Source of the DNA: Pagrus major
Taxonomy: Eukaryota > Chordata > Actinopteri > Spariformes > Sparidae
Reading direction: 5' to 3'
Assembly: GCF_040436345.1 (NCBI RefSeq)
Contig: NC_133238.1
Coordinates: 2,951,267 to 3,015,266 of the forward strand
Length of the DNA stretch: 64,000 bases
Program-made: the position numbers and the translations under genes
In this document: positions 34,340 through 45,600 of the stretch, piece by piece
How the letters are laid out: each line of letters starts with the position of its first letter
Position numbering within the stretch: the first letter of the stretch is position 1
Notes under the pieces: model-generated
What the model was told of the DNA's origin: nothing
The model's input: only the letters and a program-made list of their open reading frames with translations
Databases searched by the model: none

Positions 34340-37300
34340 TGACCACGTCAGTGAAGATGTCCTTTAAAAAATGTACTTTAAAACTACAGTATTATACTAT
34401 AACTAGTTTCTAAAGAGCTGGATGGTTTAAAGCTTAGATACATTTCTGCCTTTAGTGTATGTGAATATCAAGTTCAGTGACTAGTTATGTTACAAATTAA
34501 GATTTGTGCCTACAAAACTATTACTACAAACACAATTATTTTGTTGACCATTTCTTGTGAGAGCATTTCATGGTTCCAGTTTCTAAAATGTTAGAATTTG
34601 CTGCTTTTCCTTTGAATTATTTTCTATGTTTATTTAGAATGTTATACAATTGGTTGGACTAAACAAGCATTATGAAGGTGTCACTATGGGCTCTGGGTCA
34701 TTGTGACCACATTTCTCACTATTTTTAGAATATTTACAAACCAAATAATCAATCGATCAATGGAGAAATAATCAACAGATTAGTCCATTATGAAAATCAT
34801 AGTTGCAGTCATTTCAAAATGAGCCCCACCTCAGCCATCTACTATCAGTTTGAATTCTTAAAGTGCATTTTCCTGATTATACTAACATGCTTTCGCTTAA
34901 GTAATATTTTCAATGCAGAAATGTCAGTTGTAACACAGTATTTTTACAGTGTGGTATTTATACTGTTACTGAAGTAAAGGATCTGTATGTTTCTTCCAAA
35001 GCTGGTGAATCTAGCTCTAGCTATGAAGGAGTTTGGTTCCAGAGCCAGTGCAATGCGTAGAGGTGAGCTCAGCTACATCTACAGTTGTTGGTACAGCTCA
35101 ACCTCTTACACCAACTACAGCTCCTTCACCACCAGGGAGCTGACTTCCATGTCCCCATGACAGTTTTCTTAGCCTAGGTCAGCACTCCAAGGCCCCTGCC
35201 CTCACCTATCAGCCAACTGGCAACACAATGAACCTTATAGATAGCCATGTAAGTGGTGGGCCCCTAAGGTGTCCCCATGTCATTCCTTTGGGTTAATCTT
35301 GATGGGGTCCCATGGTGTAAGCCCAGCCATTGGGTGCAAGGTCAGGTTTTAGGGCGAGGCCCAGGTCTCCTAATCCAGACCTGGTAGTTTGCTTTCAAAG
35401 TTACCACTCCGCAAGTGCTCACTTTCATCTTGTCTAAATTAGTCATTTCGATACATATAGTTTCTGAATATTTGAAACCGTTTCAATGCTCATTTTTCAC
35501 AATACAGATACCCAGGTACCAGCTGCTCTTTCTCACTCTCTCTTTTCTCTCATACTGCATACTGCCCACGTAGCACTGCCTCCTCTCACCCACTCACAGT
35601 GCTGTCTTCCTATTACTCATCTCGTATGCTACATTTTGTTATGGTGTTGGCAAATTAAAAATGGCAAGTGCAGAGCCTCTATGACTGCTTCATACAGATA
35701 GTTTATAAAATGAGCCAAGATTTTGGTTAGTCTGATTCATTTTTAAATAGATTTGGTTGCATAAAGCAGATTCAACATAGTTTAAGCTCATTCACTATGG
35801 CAACCTGTGCTTGGAAACTAACTTAGTTTGAGGCAGGCTGACTGTCAGGCTAAGCCTGAGTTGTTGTTTGACTCTCTGGAACTGACCCAACAGAAAACCG
35901 ATGATTACAGCACTGACTCTCTGCTGTGCTGCCAAAATATTTTGACTTTAAATGAATAAATGTATTTGTTAATGTATTGGTTAATAAATTTAAAATTATG
36001 TCAAAAAAGTGAACTTAGATGTGCTTTGTGGGTGTATGTTCTCTAATTGGCCTAAAATAAGTAAAAATCTATAAGGAACTCGACCCATTGTCAGAATTAG
36101 GTAGAATTAGTATGGTAAAACAAAATAAGACAGGCTACTAGAAAAAGGGTAATGCATTATTTCAAATACTTTCAATTGTAAAATGGTATAGTTATATACT
36201 GTAAGTGCTTTTATAACCCACAAGCATACCTTCCATTCTGAATTTTTATTTGAATTTTTTTTAAATTGAATTTTCACGTGCCACCAGGTTCCTTTTAGAC
36301 TCTGAAAATAACATGGCCTAATGTTCTAGTAGTAACTAGAGTAACCACTTTAGCCACAACTGATTTTTTAGGTTCATCCAAGTCAGGTGTTGGACTTAAA
36401 TCCCCATTTTTCTTAGTGAAATACTTTGCATTTAAGGCAGATGATACCATTGTTTATCAAGGTATTGTATCAAAGTTAGAAATTCCATTATCATGACATT
36501 AAAATCTAAATGGCTTTTTATGCCTTTTATAGAGCATTATAGAGAGCGATACTGAAGGACCTTGTTGAAAGGTGCTTTACAAAAGTGATTAATTTATTTA
36601 ACAACATCAACAACATTTTACAATATAATGAAACCAAAGACAAATGTCATAGTTTACAGCTAAGAGTAAATTCTAATGTTAAGATAAGGGTCATTTCCCA
36701 TGTCTGTTGTTTCAACACCAGTGGCTTCCCGCCACCTGCATTAGTCTAATCCCACAGGGCTTTGGCCAGCCAGCACAGGGGCTTAGCCGCTTCATGCACC
36801 CACAGGCCAAGAGCAACTGGGCCAGGCAGCCGGGGTTGGGGCTGTTTCAGGTTCAGTTTGGGGAGGTTGTTGGGGTTTGGGGTTGCTAGCTGCTGCAGAC
36901 CGGACGTAAATGCCATTAGACTGGCTGCAGTTCAGCAGAGTCAGCATTCTGGGTTTTTATCAATGGGGCAGACAATGCCTGTGTGCTCTGTTTCCACAGC
37001 TCTGAAAAGCTGTTTTGGCCGACAATTTGGCAACCTGGTGGGGTGGAGTTGGTCATATTCATTCACTGATTTTTGCTTATCATAAAGAGAAAGAGAAACT
37101 TGCATCAGAGTATCTTGCACCAAACCCATCAAAAAGTATGTTTAAAAGGCTGTCATGCCTCTATTTGTTCCAGCTCTAGGAGTTTAAACAATTGAACTTG
37201 GTGGAAGCAAGTTAAACCGGAAGGGGGGAGTCCAATAGGATGACTTGGGCTTTCTGTGTAGCTCTGACTTGATACAAGTGGTAAAGATCATTTAAATTTA

Positions 37301-40200
37301 CAAGTGACTTAAAGCCAGTTAAGTTTCCCGGTACAATACATCCAGCTGTGACCTTGCCTTCTGTATGTTCTCAGATCTGTTTCTTACAAAAACCTGTCTG
37401 CTTGAAATTACGCTCATATTACCTTGCTCAGAATGAGGAATGTGGTTTTTGTCCCCCTTCATGTGTGATAGAAATCCATTGGTGTGTATGGGCAGAAGAC
37501 ACAATTACGACAACCAAAAACTGTTTCATTGTACATGTGTGTTCCTTTATGACAGACTTCTTATTCAGCTTCTCCAGTGGCACAAGAAAAACATTAAATG
37601 TGTTAAGGACAAGACATGATGGAACAACAAACTGAAATCAGCAGTGATGAAGCAGGTTTAGTCATAGTAGAGATGACAAGTATAGCTATAAAAAGACATG
37701 TATTTAAAGCAAACTATGTATTTTAGACTTAGATATTCATTCTCCTTGAGGGTTTCTCTCTGCTCTCCGGTCACCTTTCAGAGAGGCTGAGTACTGCTGC
37801 CCCCTGCTGGACTGACATCATTATCACCTTCCTCACCTTTTAAACTCTCCCTGACCTAGATGTGGACCCTAAAGGATAAAACTGGAACTACACTACCTGT
37901 GCCTATCACCTCTAGTATGCACCAACATTTGAAAGACACAATAGCATTTAAAAAAACCAAAAACGGCCGAGGCGTCAGTATCTGACAACCTAAAACTGAG
38001 ACTCAAATATCAACTATATTTTCAGGATCGCTTTAAAAGTTTGCCTACATAATGTTGCTTTAATTGTCCACCTTAAGGTGTGCACACACACACAGACACA
38101 CACTGGCTGCCTTGCCTTTCTGTTTCTGCAGTGAGATGCACTTAAGGCCCCATAAGGATACAAAGAGAAAAAGAAAATAAAGGAAAAAGAAAATAGTACT
38201 AACATATAGAGATGAAAAGGGGAATGAAGAATGATTTGATAAGATATTCCATCACCACAGGGCAATATCATCTTCTACATTATGAGTATTTATTATACTT
38301 ACTCTCATGATACCATCATCTACATAGAGAACAAAATTAGTAATACTTCTGGGTGGTTGCACATAATCATATTCTGTGATCTTTCTAGCATTTGATTCAG
38401 GCCCAGTGGTTAGAAGAAGAGCTGTAGGTGGATGTATTCCTGGTGGTATCCTAGATCCTGAGGAAGCTGCTTGTTAGAAGAACTGCGTGGTAGCACACCT
38501 GAGACTTTAAGAAAAAATGGAGCTCTGCTGTTTCTTGCATTAATTTTCTGTGAGCTATGTGACTGTGATGCATAAGCTTTGAGAAAAGATGTAGTGTTGG
38601 TCCCTCCCTTCGCCTGAGAAATTAGAAATGTCACAAGATTAAAACAAAGGGAACAGCCTGTTGCTACATTCACAAAGTGCTTTACAATATTTTGTTGTGT
38701 GACTTATCATTTACTTTATGTGGCGCTAATTGTTTTTCCGGTGTCCCACTGAGACACATTTCTAAAGCAATATGCTGTAGAAAAATTGGTTATTTGTGTG
38801 CACATTCTCAAATAAAGAAGCGCTTCACCTATATGGCACAACAGTAACAGTGTTTCAGCCTAAAGAGTCTGAAAAGAACCTTTAGAGGTGGATGCATTGT
38901 TCCGCAAAAAGATTTTGGCCCTGCCCTGTTTTTCAGCCAGGAAGACAATCACAATTCTGAATGGTGGGTCATAACAGCTCAGAATATGAGCTGATAAGAG
39001 TCCAAAAATAAATTCAGGAAGTGGATGCATTTTTTGGCGAAACACGTTTGGACTTGCTAAGATTGAGTAAGAACAGCAGTAACATATGAGCTGGTAACAG
39101 TGTTTCACCCTAAAATATCTGAAAAGAAAACATTTTTATATTATGCATCCACCTGTTTTTTTAGCTAGGAAGACAATCGCATATAAAATTCTGAGTGTTA
39201 AGCCAAACAGGTTGGACTATGAGCTGGTAAAAGTGTTTCACCAAAGGCGTGTTAAAAAGTGGTGGGGACATAAGGGCTCAGATGAAAAAGCTTTTTAAAA
39301 GTTTTTAAACAGTCTCAACATCTGTGATTTTAGGATATGTAATGGAGGGATCATGCATAATGATGCTTAAAAAGGGCATAGCCTCGGCCGCTGTGGTCCA
39401 CTATAGTCGACACTACTAATACATTCATTATAAAAAGCACAACAATGTTGATGTCACAGAAACACTCATATGCATCACAGCAAAATCCGGCAGATAAGAC
39501 AGAATGATCTTAACATGTTTGCTAATCTTAGATAACATCTATTACCTAATAAACAACAACAGTTTTCCTGCCCATTTTGTTGGCTGTTTCTTAGCCTTTG
39601 TTTACAGTGTAACTACTGTACAGTATCAGGTGCTCGGTTGAAATATGGTGCAGCCACTTTCACTTGCAGATCCTGATGGAAAGCGAAATCTCTTTTGTTA
39701 GTCAATCATTTTTGGTGCAAATTATTTCACAACATTTATGACAAATTATGCTTTTAAAAAGTGATGGGGACAAAATCCGCCATTTCTAAAAATGGTGGGT
39801 ACATGTAACCAGTGTCCCCAGAGTCATAAGGTGTCCATGCCAAGTTGAGTCCCCTAGTCAAAATGTGTTTATGTTGCATTTGTTTAGAATTTAATACAAT
39901 TTGAGTGAAAAGTTGAAACTTTCAAAAATGTATATGAATTTCTGAATATGTTTTCAGAATATCTATGGAGTCTTAGTCTTTGGTATGTCCCTGTTTCCTT
40001 TAATGAAAGCATGGACTCCACAGGTCTACCAACTAATATTAATTCCATCCATACAGTGTATTTTTATTTATTTTTTTACTTATCTCTATATACTTTTTCA
40101 ACAGTAAAAGTCTGTTTTGTGTTGTTCTGTTTCTAACTTGCTGTGGCAGTGTTGCAGCCTGTCTGTTGCCCATACAAATAAAGCCCCTCTGAACTGATCT
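34340..40200. other. Intergenic stretch without a recognised gene
   Basis: AT-rich DNA between the repeats near cryaa and the promoter at 40.2 kb. There are GC-richer islands at 34990-35400 and 36700-36930, the latter with G-runs (GGGGAGGTTGTTGGGGTTTGGGG). A short MITE end pair lies near 38023-38055 (CTTTAAAAGTTTGCCTACATAATGTTGC). A degenerate tandem array at 38844-39250 is listed separately. No exon could be supported. Confidence 0.5.
38844..39250. repeat. Degenerate tandem array, units of about 100-150 bp
   Basis: The phrase TATGAGCTGGTAACAGTGTTTCACCCTAAA and variants recur at about 38844, 38990, 39094 and 39227. They are linked by shared phrases: GAGGTGGATGCATT at 38884 and GAAGTGGATGCATT at 39016, and AGC(C/T)AGGAAGACAATC at 38935 and 39163. 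Units have drifted in length and sequence. Confidence 0.65.
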
Positions 40201-40268
40201 GAATGGGACTGACAGAGACAGACAGACACAGAGAGCTCACAGTTGATTTCCTGCAACAGTCTATCTAG

Positions 40269-40319
40269 ATGGCGGACGGAGCAGAACACTGCACACCTAT
40301 CGCCGACACAGTAGGCTAA
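40269..40319 (+). other. Upstream ORF of 16 codons in the leader of the unidentified gene
   Basis: ATGGCGGACGGAG... opens a 16-codon frame ending in TAA, 272 bp before the presumed start at 40591. The ATG is embedded in TAGATGGCGGA, which also resembles a YY1 site of the kind often found at vertebrate transcription starts. It could therefore be a promoter or initiator element, a translated uORF, or both. Confidence 0.4.
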
Positions 40320-40590
40320 CTTTGCCTCCTGCGTTGGGACCTACGGTAGATGTGTCGCGGTGAATTGGTGTCCTGGCTCACCGACACAACTCTGCGGTTT
40401 TCGGGTTATTTAACACAGCGCGGTACGCGGAAGATGGGACAGAGCCGAGCTTCGTTTTAAATACGCACCGAATTAGTAACTTCTAAAAATACACAGCAGG
40501 GAGCAGTTGAGTCGACAGAGTGCGGAGAATAGAATTACCACATTATAACGTTATTATTCGTTAAACAAAGGGGACAGGGCGACCGCAGGG

Positions 40591-41890
40591 ATGATGAGAG
40601 ACTCCGCTTCTCCGGTAGTGGAGCGGCCTGGGCTGGAGGACGTGGCCGAGGAGGAGGACGTGTTCGCGGCGGAGGGGAGCAAGAGCACGCCGAAGCTCGG
40701 CAGCTGTCAGGTGGGTGTGTAGGTGTTTACTGTTCTGCTAAACTGTGATTCCTTCTGCAAACCTGTAGCCACTACAGTCTAACTGTCCTGACATGTGATG
40801 GGATCACACCGCGACACCAAGCTGGTGTGCGGTGTCCATGACGTGAGTGAAGTTAGTTTGGTCAGACAGGTGATGTGAACGGTGTCCGATTTATCCGATT
40901 AACCGAAACCTCCTCCATGACCAGCTATGTTAGTATTAAAATATAGTTCACCTATTAACCTACGTTTTGCTGAATATGGAATGTACGACATTAAAGGGGC
41001 ACTATGTAGTTTTGGAGAAGAAATTCAAACTCAGAATTTTAATATTTACAATATTAATGAGGTAATAGTACGAACTCAGAAATATTTGTTTTCTCCATAA
41101 CTGAATAAACAAGCTGTTCTCAGTGGAAAATAAGTTCCCAGAACACTGTTTGTAGAAAGGTGGCAGGGTCCGCCAAATATAAACAAAGTAAAACAGTATG
41201 AAATGATGTTGTCCTTCAGGGTCAGTTTGTTTATTCAGTTTATTCAGTCATGAAAACAAAGAGTCTGTTAATTTTGTTTGTTTGTTTCTGTTCTGATAAA
41301 AATGTATCCTCCAAATCTACATAGTGCACCTTTACACAGATCATCTGTTTTGCCAAACTTCTGCAGGAGTTCACAGTAGTATATGAGTAGGCTGTCATTT
41401 AAACCTCCTGTCTCATTGTTTGTGTGTTTGCCCTCTTATCCAAAGTGAAAAGGTGAAGATCAGCTCCATCCCTGTGATCAGGTGTTAAGCCTTTTTTAAG
41501 CACTATAACTCTACTGAATAAACAATACCAGCCTTACTGTTGCAGCCGGTAATAATACAATGTTCTTACTGTATCATCTGTTATCCAAGAGTTGTATCCC
41601 TTGTCTGTTGTCACAACATACTGCACTGGTAGGCGGTGCAATATGGTGTATTCAAGCACAAGCTATCAGTAAATTATCTGTTAGATCTACACTGACAGCT
41701 GGTAGGTTACACTGGGTATAAAATGTGTCCTGCTTCCTTTGGAAAACGGGGCATTGATAAGTTTGTTTTTCTTTTAGGTAACAGGAGAGAAGGACGTGGA
41801 GGGGGCAGAGAACGAGGAGGGCCAGCTCTCAGTGTCCCAGATGGAGGCAGAGTTTGTCCAGCTGACCTTCAGGAAGCAGGTGTCTTACAG
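40591..41890 (+). CDS. First two coding exons of an unidentified plus-strand gene (partial)
   Basis: Exon 40591-40710 begins ATGATGAGAGACTCC and encodes 40 residues, starting MMRDSASPVVERPGLED and then an acidic run (AEEEDVF). It ends at CAG/GTGGGT in phase 0. Exon 41778-41890, after a TTTTCTTTTAG acceptor, continues in frame with VTGEKDVEGAENEEG and ends ...FRKQVSY plus two bases of the next codon (phase 2) at ACAG/GTAGGA. The exon 1 area and its leader (about 40260-40710) are CpG-rich and look like a promoter. The protein start is acidic, probably disordered, and followed by a short amphipathic stretch (MEAEFVQLTFRKQ). I do not recognise the family. EFVQL-x-F recalls the coiled-coil start of IRAG/JAW1 proteins, but the match is too short to use. 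Later exons lie outside the window or were not found. Confidence 0.65.
40991..41334. mobile_element. MITE with inverted ends in the first intron of the unidentified gene
   Basis: The left end TTAAAGGGGCACTATGTAGTTTTGGA is inverted at the right end, TCCAAATCTACATAGTGCACCTTTA. The 344-bp element has AT-rich filler and no ORF. A related end occurs near 21003 (TTTAAAGCAACATTATGTAG). Confidence 0.75.
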
Positions 41891-42026
41891 GTAGGAAACA
41901 CTTCAGACAAATCTAAACAGAAAACACGGAATGTACCGCTTCCTGCTAACCTGTTTTACCTGAATGTTAAACTGTAGCTTGTTCTGGCCTTCCTGTTTGT
42001 GTTACTTTGTGTCACATGACACTGTC

Positions 42027-42066
<40 letters not shown>

Positions 42067-42196
42067 TTAAACAAGTAACTTCAAAGGTGCTGTCACATGT
42101 TTGTGTATTTGCCCTGTGATCCACAGTGGAAAGATTAAGATCAGTTCCATCACTGAGACCAGGTGTTAAATCTTATTTAAGCACTATAACACTATC
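41421..42196. repeat. Direct duplication flanking exon 41778-41890
   Basis: Bases 41421-41516 and 42101-42196 align over about 96 bp in the same orientation: TTTGCCCTCTTATCCAAAGTG...AGATCAGCTCCATC...CAGGTGTTAA and TTTGCCCTGTGATCCACAGTG...AGATCAGTTCCATC...CAGGTGTTAA, both followed by CACTATAAC. Identity is about 80%. The exon sits between the two copies. Confidence 0.75.
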
Positions 42197-42214
42197 GAAC
42201 TCCAACATCCTAAC

Positions 42215-42610
42215 TCAAGGTTCAAGGTTTTATTTAATTGTCATTCTCAACTCAGGGATGGACAACAAAATGTGAGTTGTAGTACCTTTATGATACACAG
42301 CAAAAAAAAAAAAAAAAAAAAAGATGTTGAGGATGAGCTCAGGAGTCTCACAGCCTGAGGAAAGAAACTGCTTCATAGTCCGGTGGCAGCGGATACTACT
42401 GTATCTTTTGCCAGATGGCAGCAGGGTGAAGAGACCCTGATGCTCTGTAGATGGGTACCAATGATGTTCTGGATGGTTTTGATCACCTGCTGTAGAGCCT
42501 TCCTGTCCTGGGCCATGCACAAACCATGCCAGTATGTGATGTCAGAATGCTGTCTATTGCTCCTCTGTAAAAGTTGATGAGAACTTGGCACCAGAATCTA
42601 ACCGGTCTGG
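42215..42610 (-). mobile_element. L2-like LINE 3' end, copy 2
   Basis: The minus-strand frame 42520-42230 carries HWYPSTEHQGLFTLLPSGKR and YSSIRCHRTMKQFL, the familiar end of ORF2 in fish L2-type LINEs. It is followed, past an internal A/T run at 42302-42322, by a short 3' tail (CCATCCCTGAGTTGAGAATGACAATTAAATAAAA). 5'-truncated and frame-broken. Confidence 0.6.
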
Positions 42611-45600
42611 TTGATCTTTATTCGTCCAGTCATCGACCTGATGGGACCCAAAGTAGAATGGATGCATACGCATATGTCTGTTTTGATATCTTCTAGTAAT
42701 TTTCTAGTTTTCTGATGTTAAATGAAGATGATTCAGATATCCCTCGAACAGGTTAACGTGAAAACAACCAAAAAACCTAAAAGAAACAAAACAAAAGATT
42801 TGCTCTCCGGCTCACTGCACAAAAGAGAGGCACACACCTGCATTTATGGGGCGAACTTACAGCAACCTAACAGCCCCATGAAAGTTGATTTGATAAGAAA
42901 TAAGACATTTAATATGATTAATAACCTATATAAGTATGTTGGAGAGCTTTGCAAATGCAGTGGTTAAGTTCAAGCTCTGAAACTGTTACTTTAACAGCTG
43001 ATAGAAATAGCCAAATAGGAGGTCACAGTCTGTATAGGCCCACTATGGTTCATCATTTCTTAGTAAAACAATTCACAAACTTTACACTCAGATTTTTTCA
43101 CAAATCGCACCCTGTGTATAACTATATATATATTGGCTTTTACTCCAGTTTTGGAAGTTACAATGTTGCCATGGAATATTGTTATGGTATTATTTTTTGT
43201 GATGAGTAAAGTTGTACTGTCTTGCAGATTTGAGCATTTTCTCAATGTCTAGTTGACCAATTAGATAGCTTGGTCGGAACTACCTGTTGTATAAATAGTG
43301 TTGAGTACGTTCACAAATAGCACAGTCCCCTTTCTAGTGAAACAAACTGCCGTCAGCTTGTTAGCTGGTCTTGTAGTCGGTGATCTAGGTGATGGTGTAC
43401 CCTCATGGCTTGTATTTTTTTTTGTACAATTTTAAGCGTTTAGAGAATTTTGAGACTGCTGCCTGTGACAGGTGTCTTAACAGAAAACCAGATTTTTGAA
43501 CAAGCACTGCACTTTGAGGTTTTCTGTTATTTGTAACTGCAATTGTGGCATTATGTTGAAAACTGCCAAGGAGGAAGGAAGAAGCTGCAATTTTCCTGTT
43601 GTCTGTTTTTTACCCACAGCAGCAAAGGGTCACGTGACACCCTGATAATATTGTTTAGCTTTCATCCAAGCAAGTCAGATTTCTTTAGAAGGTTTTCCCT
43701 AATTTAATGATACTTTAATTATTAAATTAGACATTTAATTACCAAATTCAAACTTAATAATGTTACATCCTATCTGTGTAATGTATTCAGGTTAGCAGAT
43801 ATGGCTCATAGATTGAGCAATTACTTTACATAGCAAGTTCACGAGGAGTAGATTCATGAAGGCAGTTAAGAAGCAATAATTTATGTTGGCGATGATATGT
43901 GGTAAACTTATCAGGTCGTTAGGTTTATCAAGTAGTGCACCACAGACAGAGGGCGAAGGTACCCAGTTGCTAAATAGGAGTGTATTAACGCAAAGCTGAA
44001 GTTGAAGTTATTTAACTGAGGGCTATGGATTTCTCCTATACTTGGTGAAGGCTTCATTGTCTGATCCAGTACTGTCAACTATTTATTCAGCTCACGTGTC
44101 AGCTGCAGCACCCAGTTTTTACCTTTCACAATAAGAGTCCCGGATATACCAGTATACACTGTGTTTATGCTTATCACGGAGAACTTAAATTCACTTTCAT
44201 TACACCAACAGGCCACCCAGTAAAATAACTCTCATAAATCGTAACAGATTTTCTCATAATACTGTAAATCAAAACAATATCTTTTGTTACAGTGTATTTG
44301 ATTTGATATGAAACAACATTGCTGTTTAACTGTTAATTAACATGTATGCTTTTTTGTTGTATTGAGTTTAATGTTGAACAAGGTACCTTTATTTTTTCAT
44401 AAAATATGCTTTAACATGATAATGATTTTCTTCAATAATTATTATTAGCTAACTACTGAAATACATCCCTTGAAAAAAGTATTTGCCTGAGGCAGTTAAA
44501 AGCACAGTACACATGCATGTACGTGCACATGATCAACACATGGCAATATGGTTTTTGATTTTGGATATCGTTATATTGTGAGTGTTGTAGGTTGTAAAGG
44601 CAGCATCACAGTAAATTTATTTTAAAAACCTTTTCTGAACTTACCTGTTCTACTTGTTCTAATACTTCACTTTACCCACTTAGTCATTATGTCCACATTA
44701 CTGATGATTATTTATTAAAAATCTCATTGTGTCATTCCTACCATGTCTCTCACTTGTCTTGCGTTGAATCACTAGATCAAGTAAATTAATAAATAAATAA
44801 AAATAAATAAATCTCATTGTGTTAATATTTTGTTAAAGTGCAACTCGTCATGCCTTCAGTATTGTCATTTATGAAATACTTTTGTAGAGATTTCAGATAA
44901 TAGAGATGTTTATCGTGTATTGCAATGAAGCCTATAAATATTGCAACATTATCGCCCAGTCCTATTTTAAATAAAGTGTTTCATGATGAGTTAATAAGGC
45001 AATTAAGCTTGTCTAAGTTCAGTAAAAGAGAGAAACATTCATTCAGAAGATTGTGAATAGGTGTGAGAAAATGTCCTTTCTTGACATTTTGTGAGTTTAC
45101 TTTGCTAAGCTTGTATAACTCACTGCTACATACATCTCCTAGCTGAGACTATGGTTTATTGAGACAAGATGGACAGGGGCTAGGTGGGTAGCATACTATC
45201 TTCAGTCAACATCTCTGCAACAAGTTTTCATGTTTTATAACCTAAACAATTCATTTACCAGCAATAGTAGAATATAGTCTAAAAGAGATTTTTTTAAAGC
45301 TGTTTCTGCTGTATTTTGATAGGACACTTGCACATTTCAGCCCACTGTATTGTCAATACGAACAGTGTTGCATTTGCTTTCTCCATGAATGAAATATTGG
45401 CTTGTCTGTTGCCATAGAAACTGTTGGCGTGTGATCTGATTGTAGTCCCTCCTCCTACGTAAACAGGATGCTCACTTAGCAGCTGCCCTCTCACTGCACC
45501 TGGCAAACCTGCTGAACAAAGTTTGACCTGCTGTCTCTATGTGGTTTCTATGTTTCTTGTTGGCATAGACATTCAAACCTACGCGGATGATCTATGTAGC

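Noticed and set aside
41778..41890. Assignment of the unnamed gene to the IRAG/JAW1 family
   Set aside because: Only a few residues (EFVQL and a nearby FR) match and they need gaps. This is too little to name the gene.
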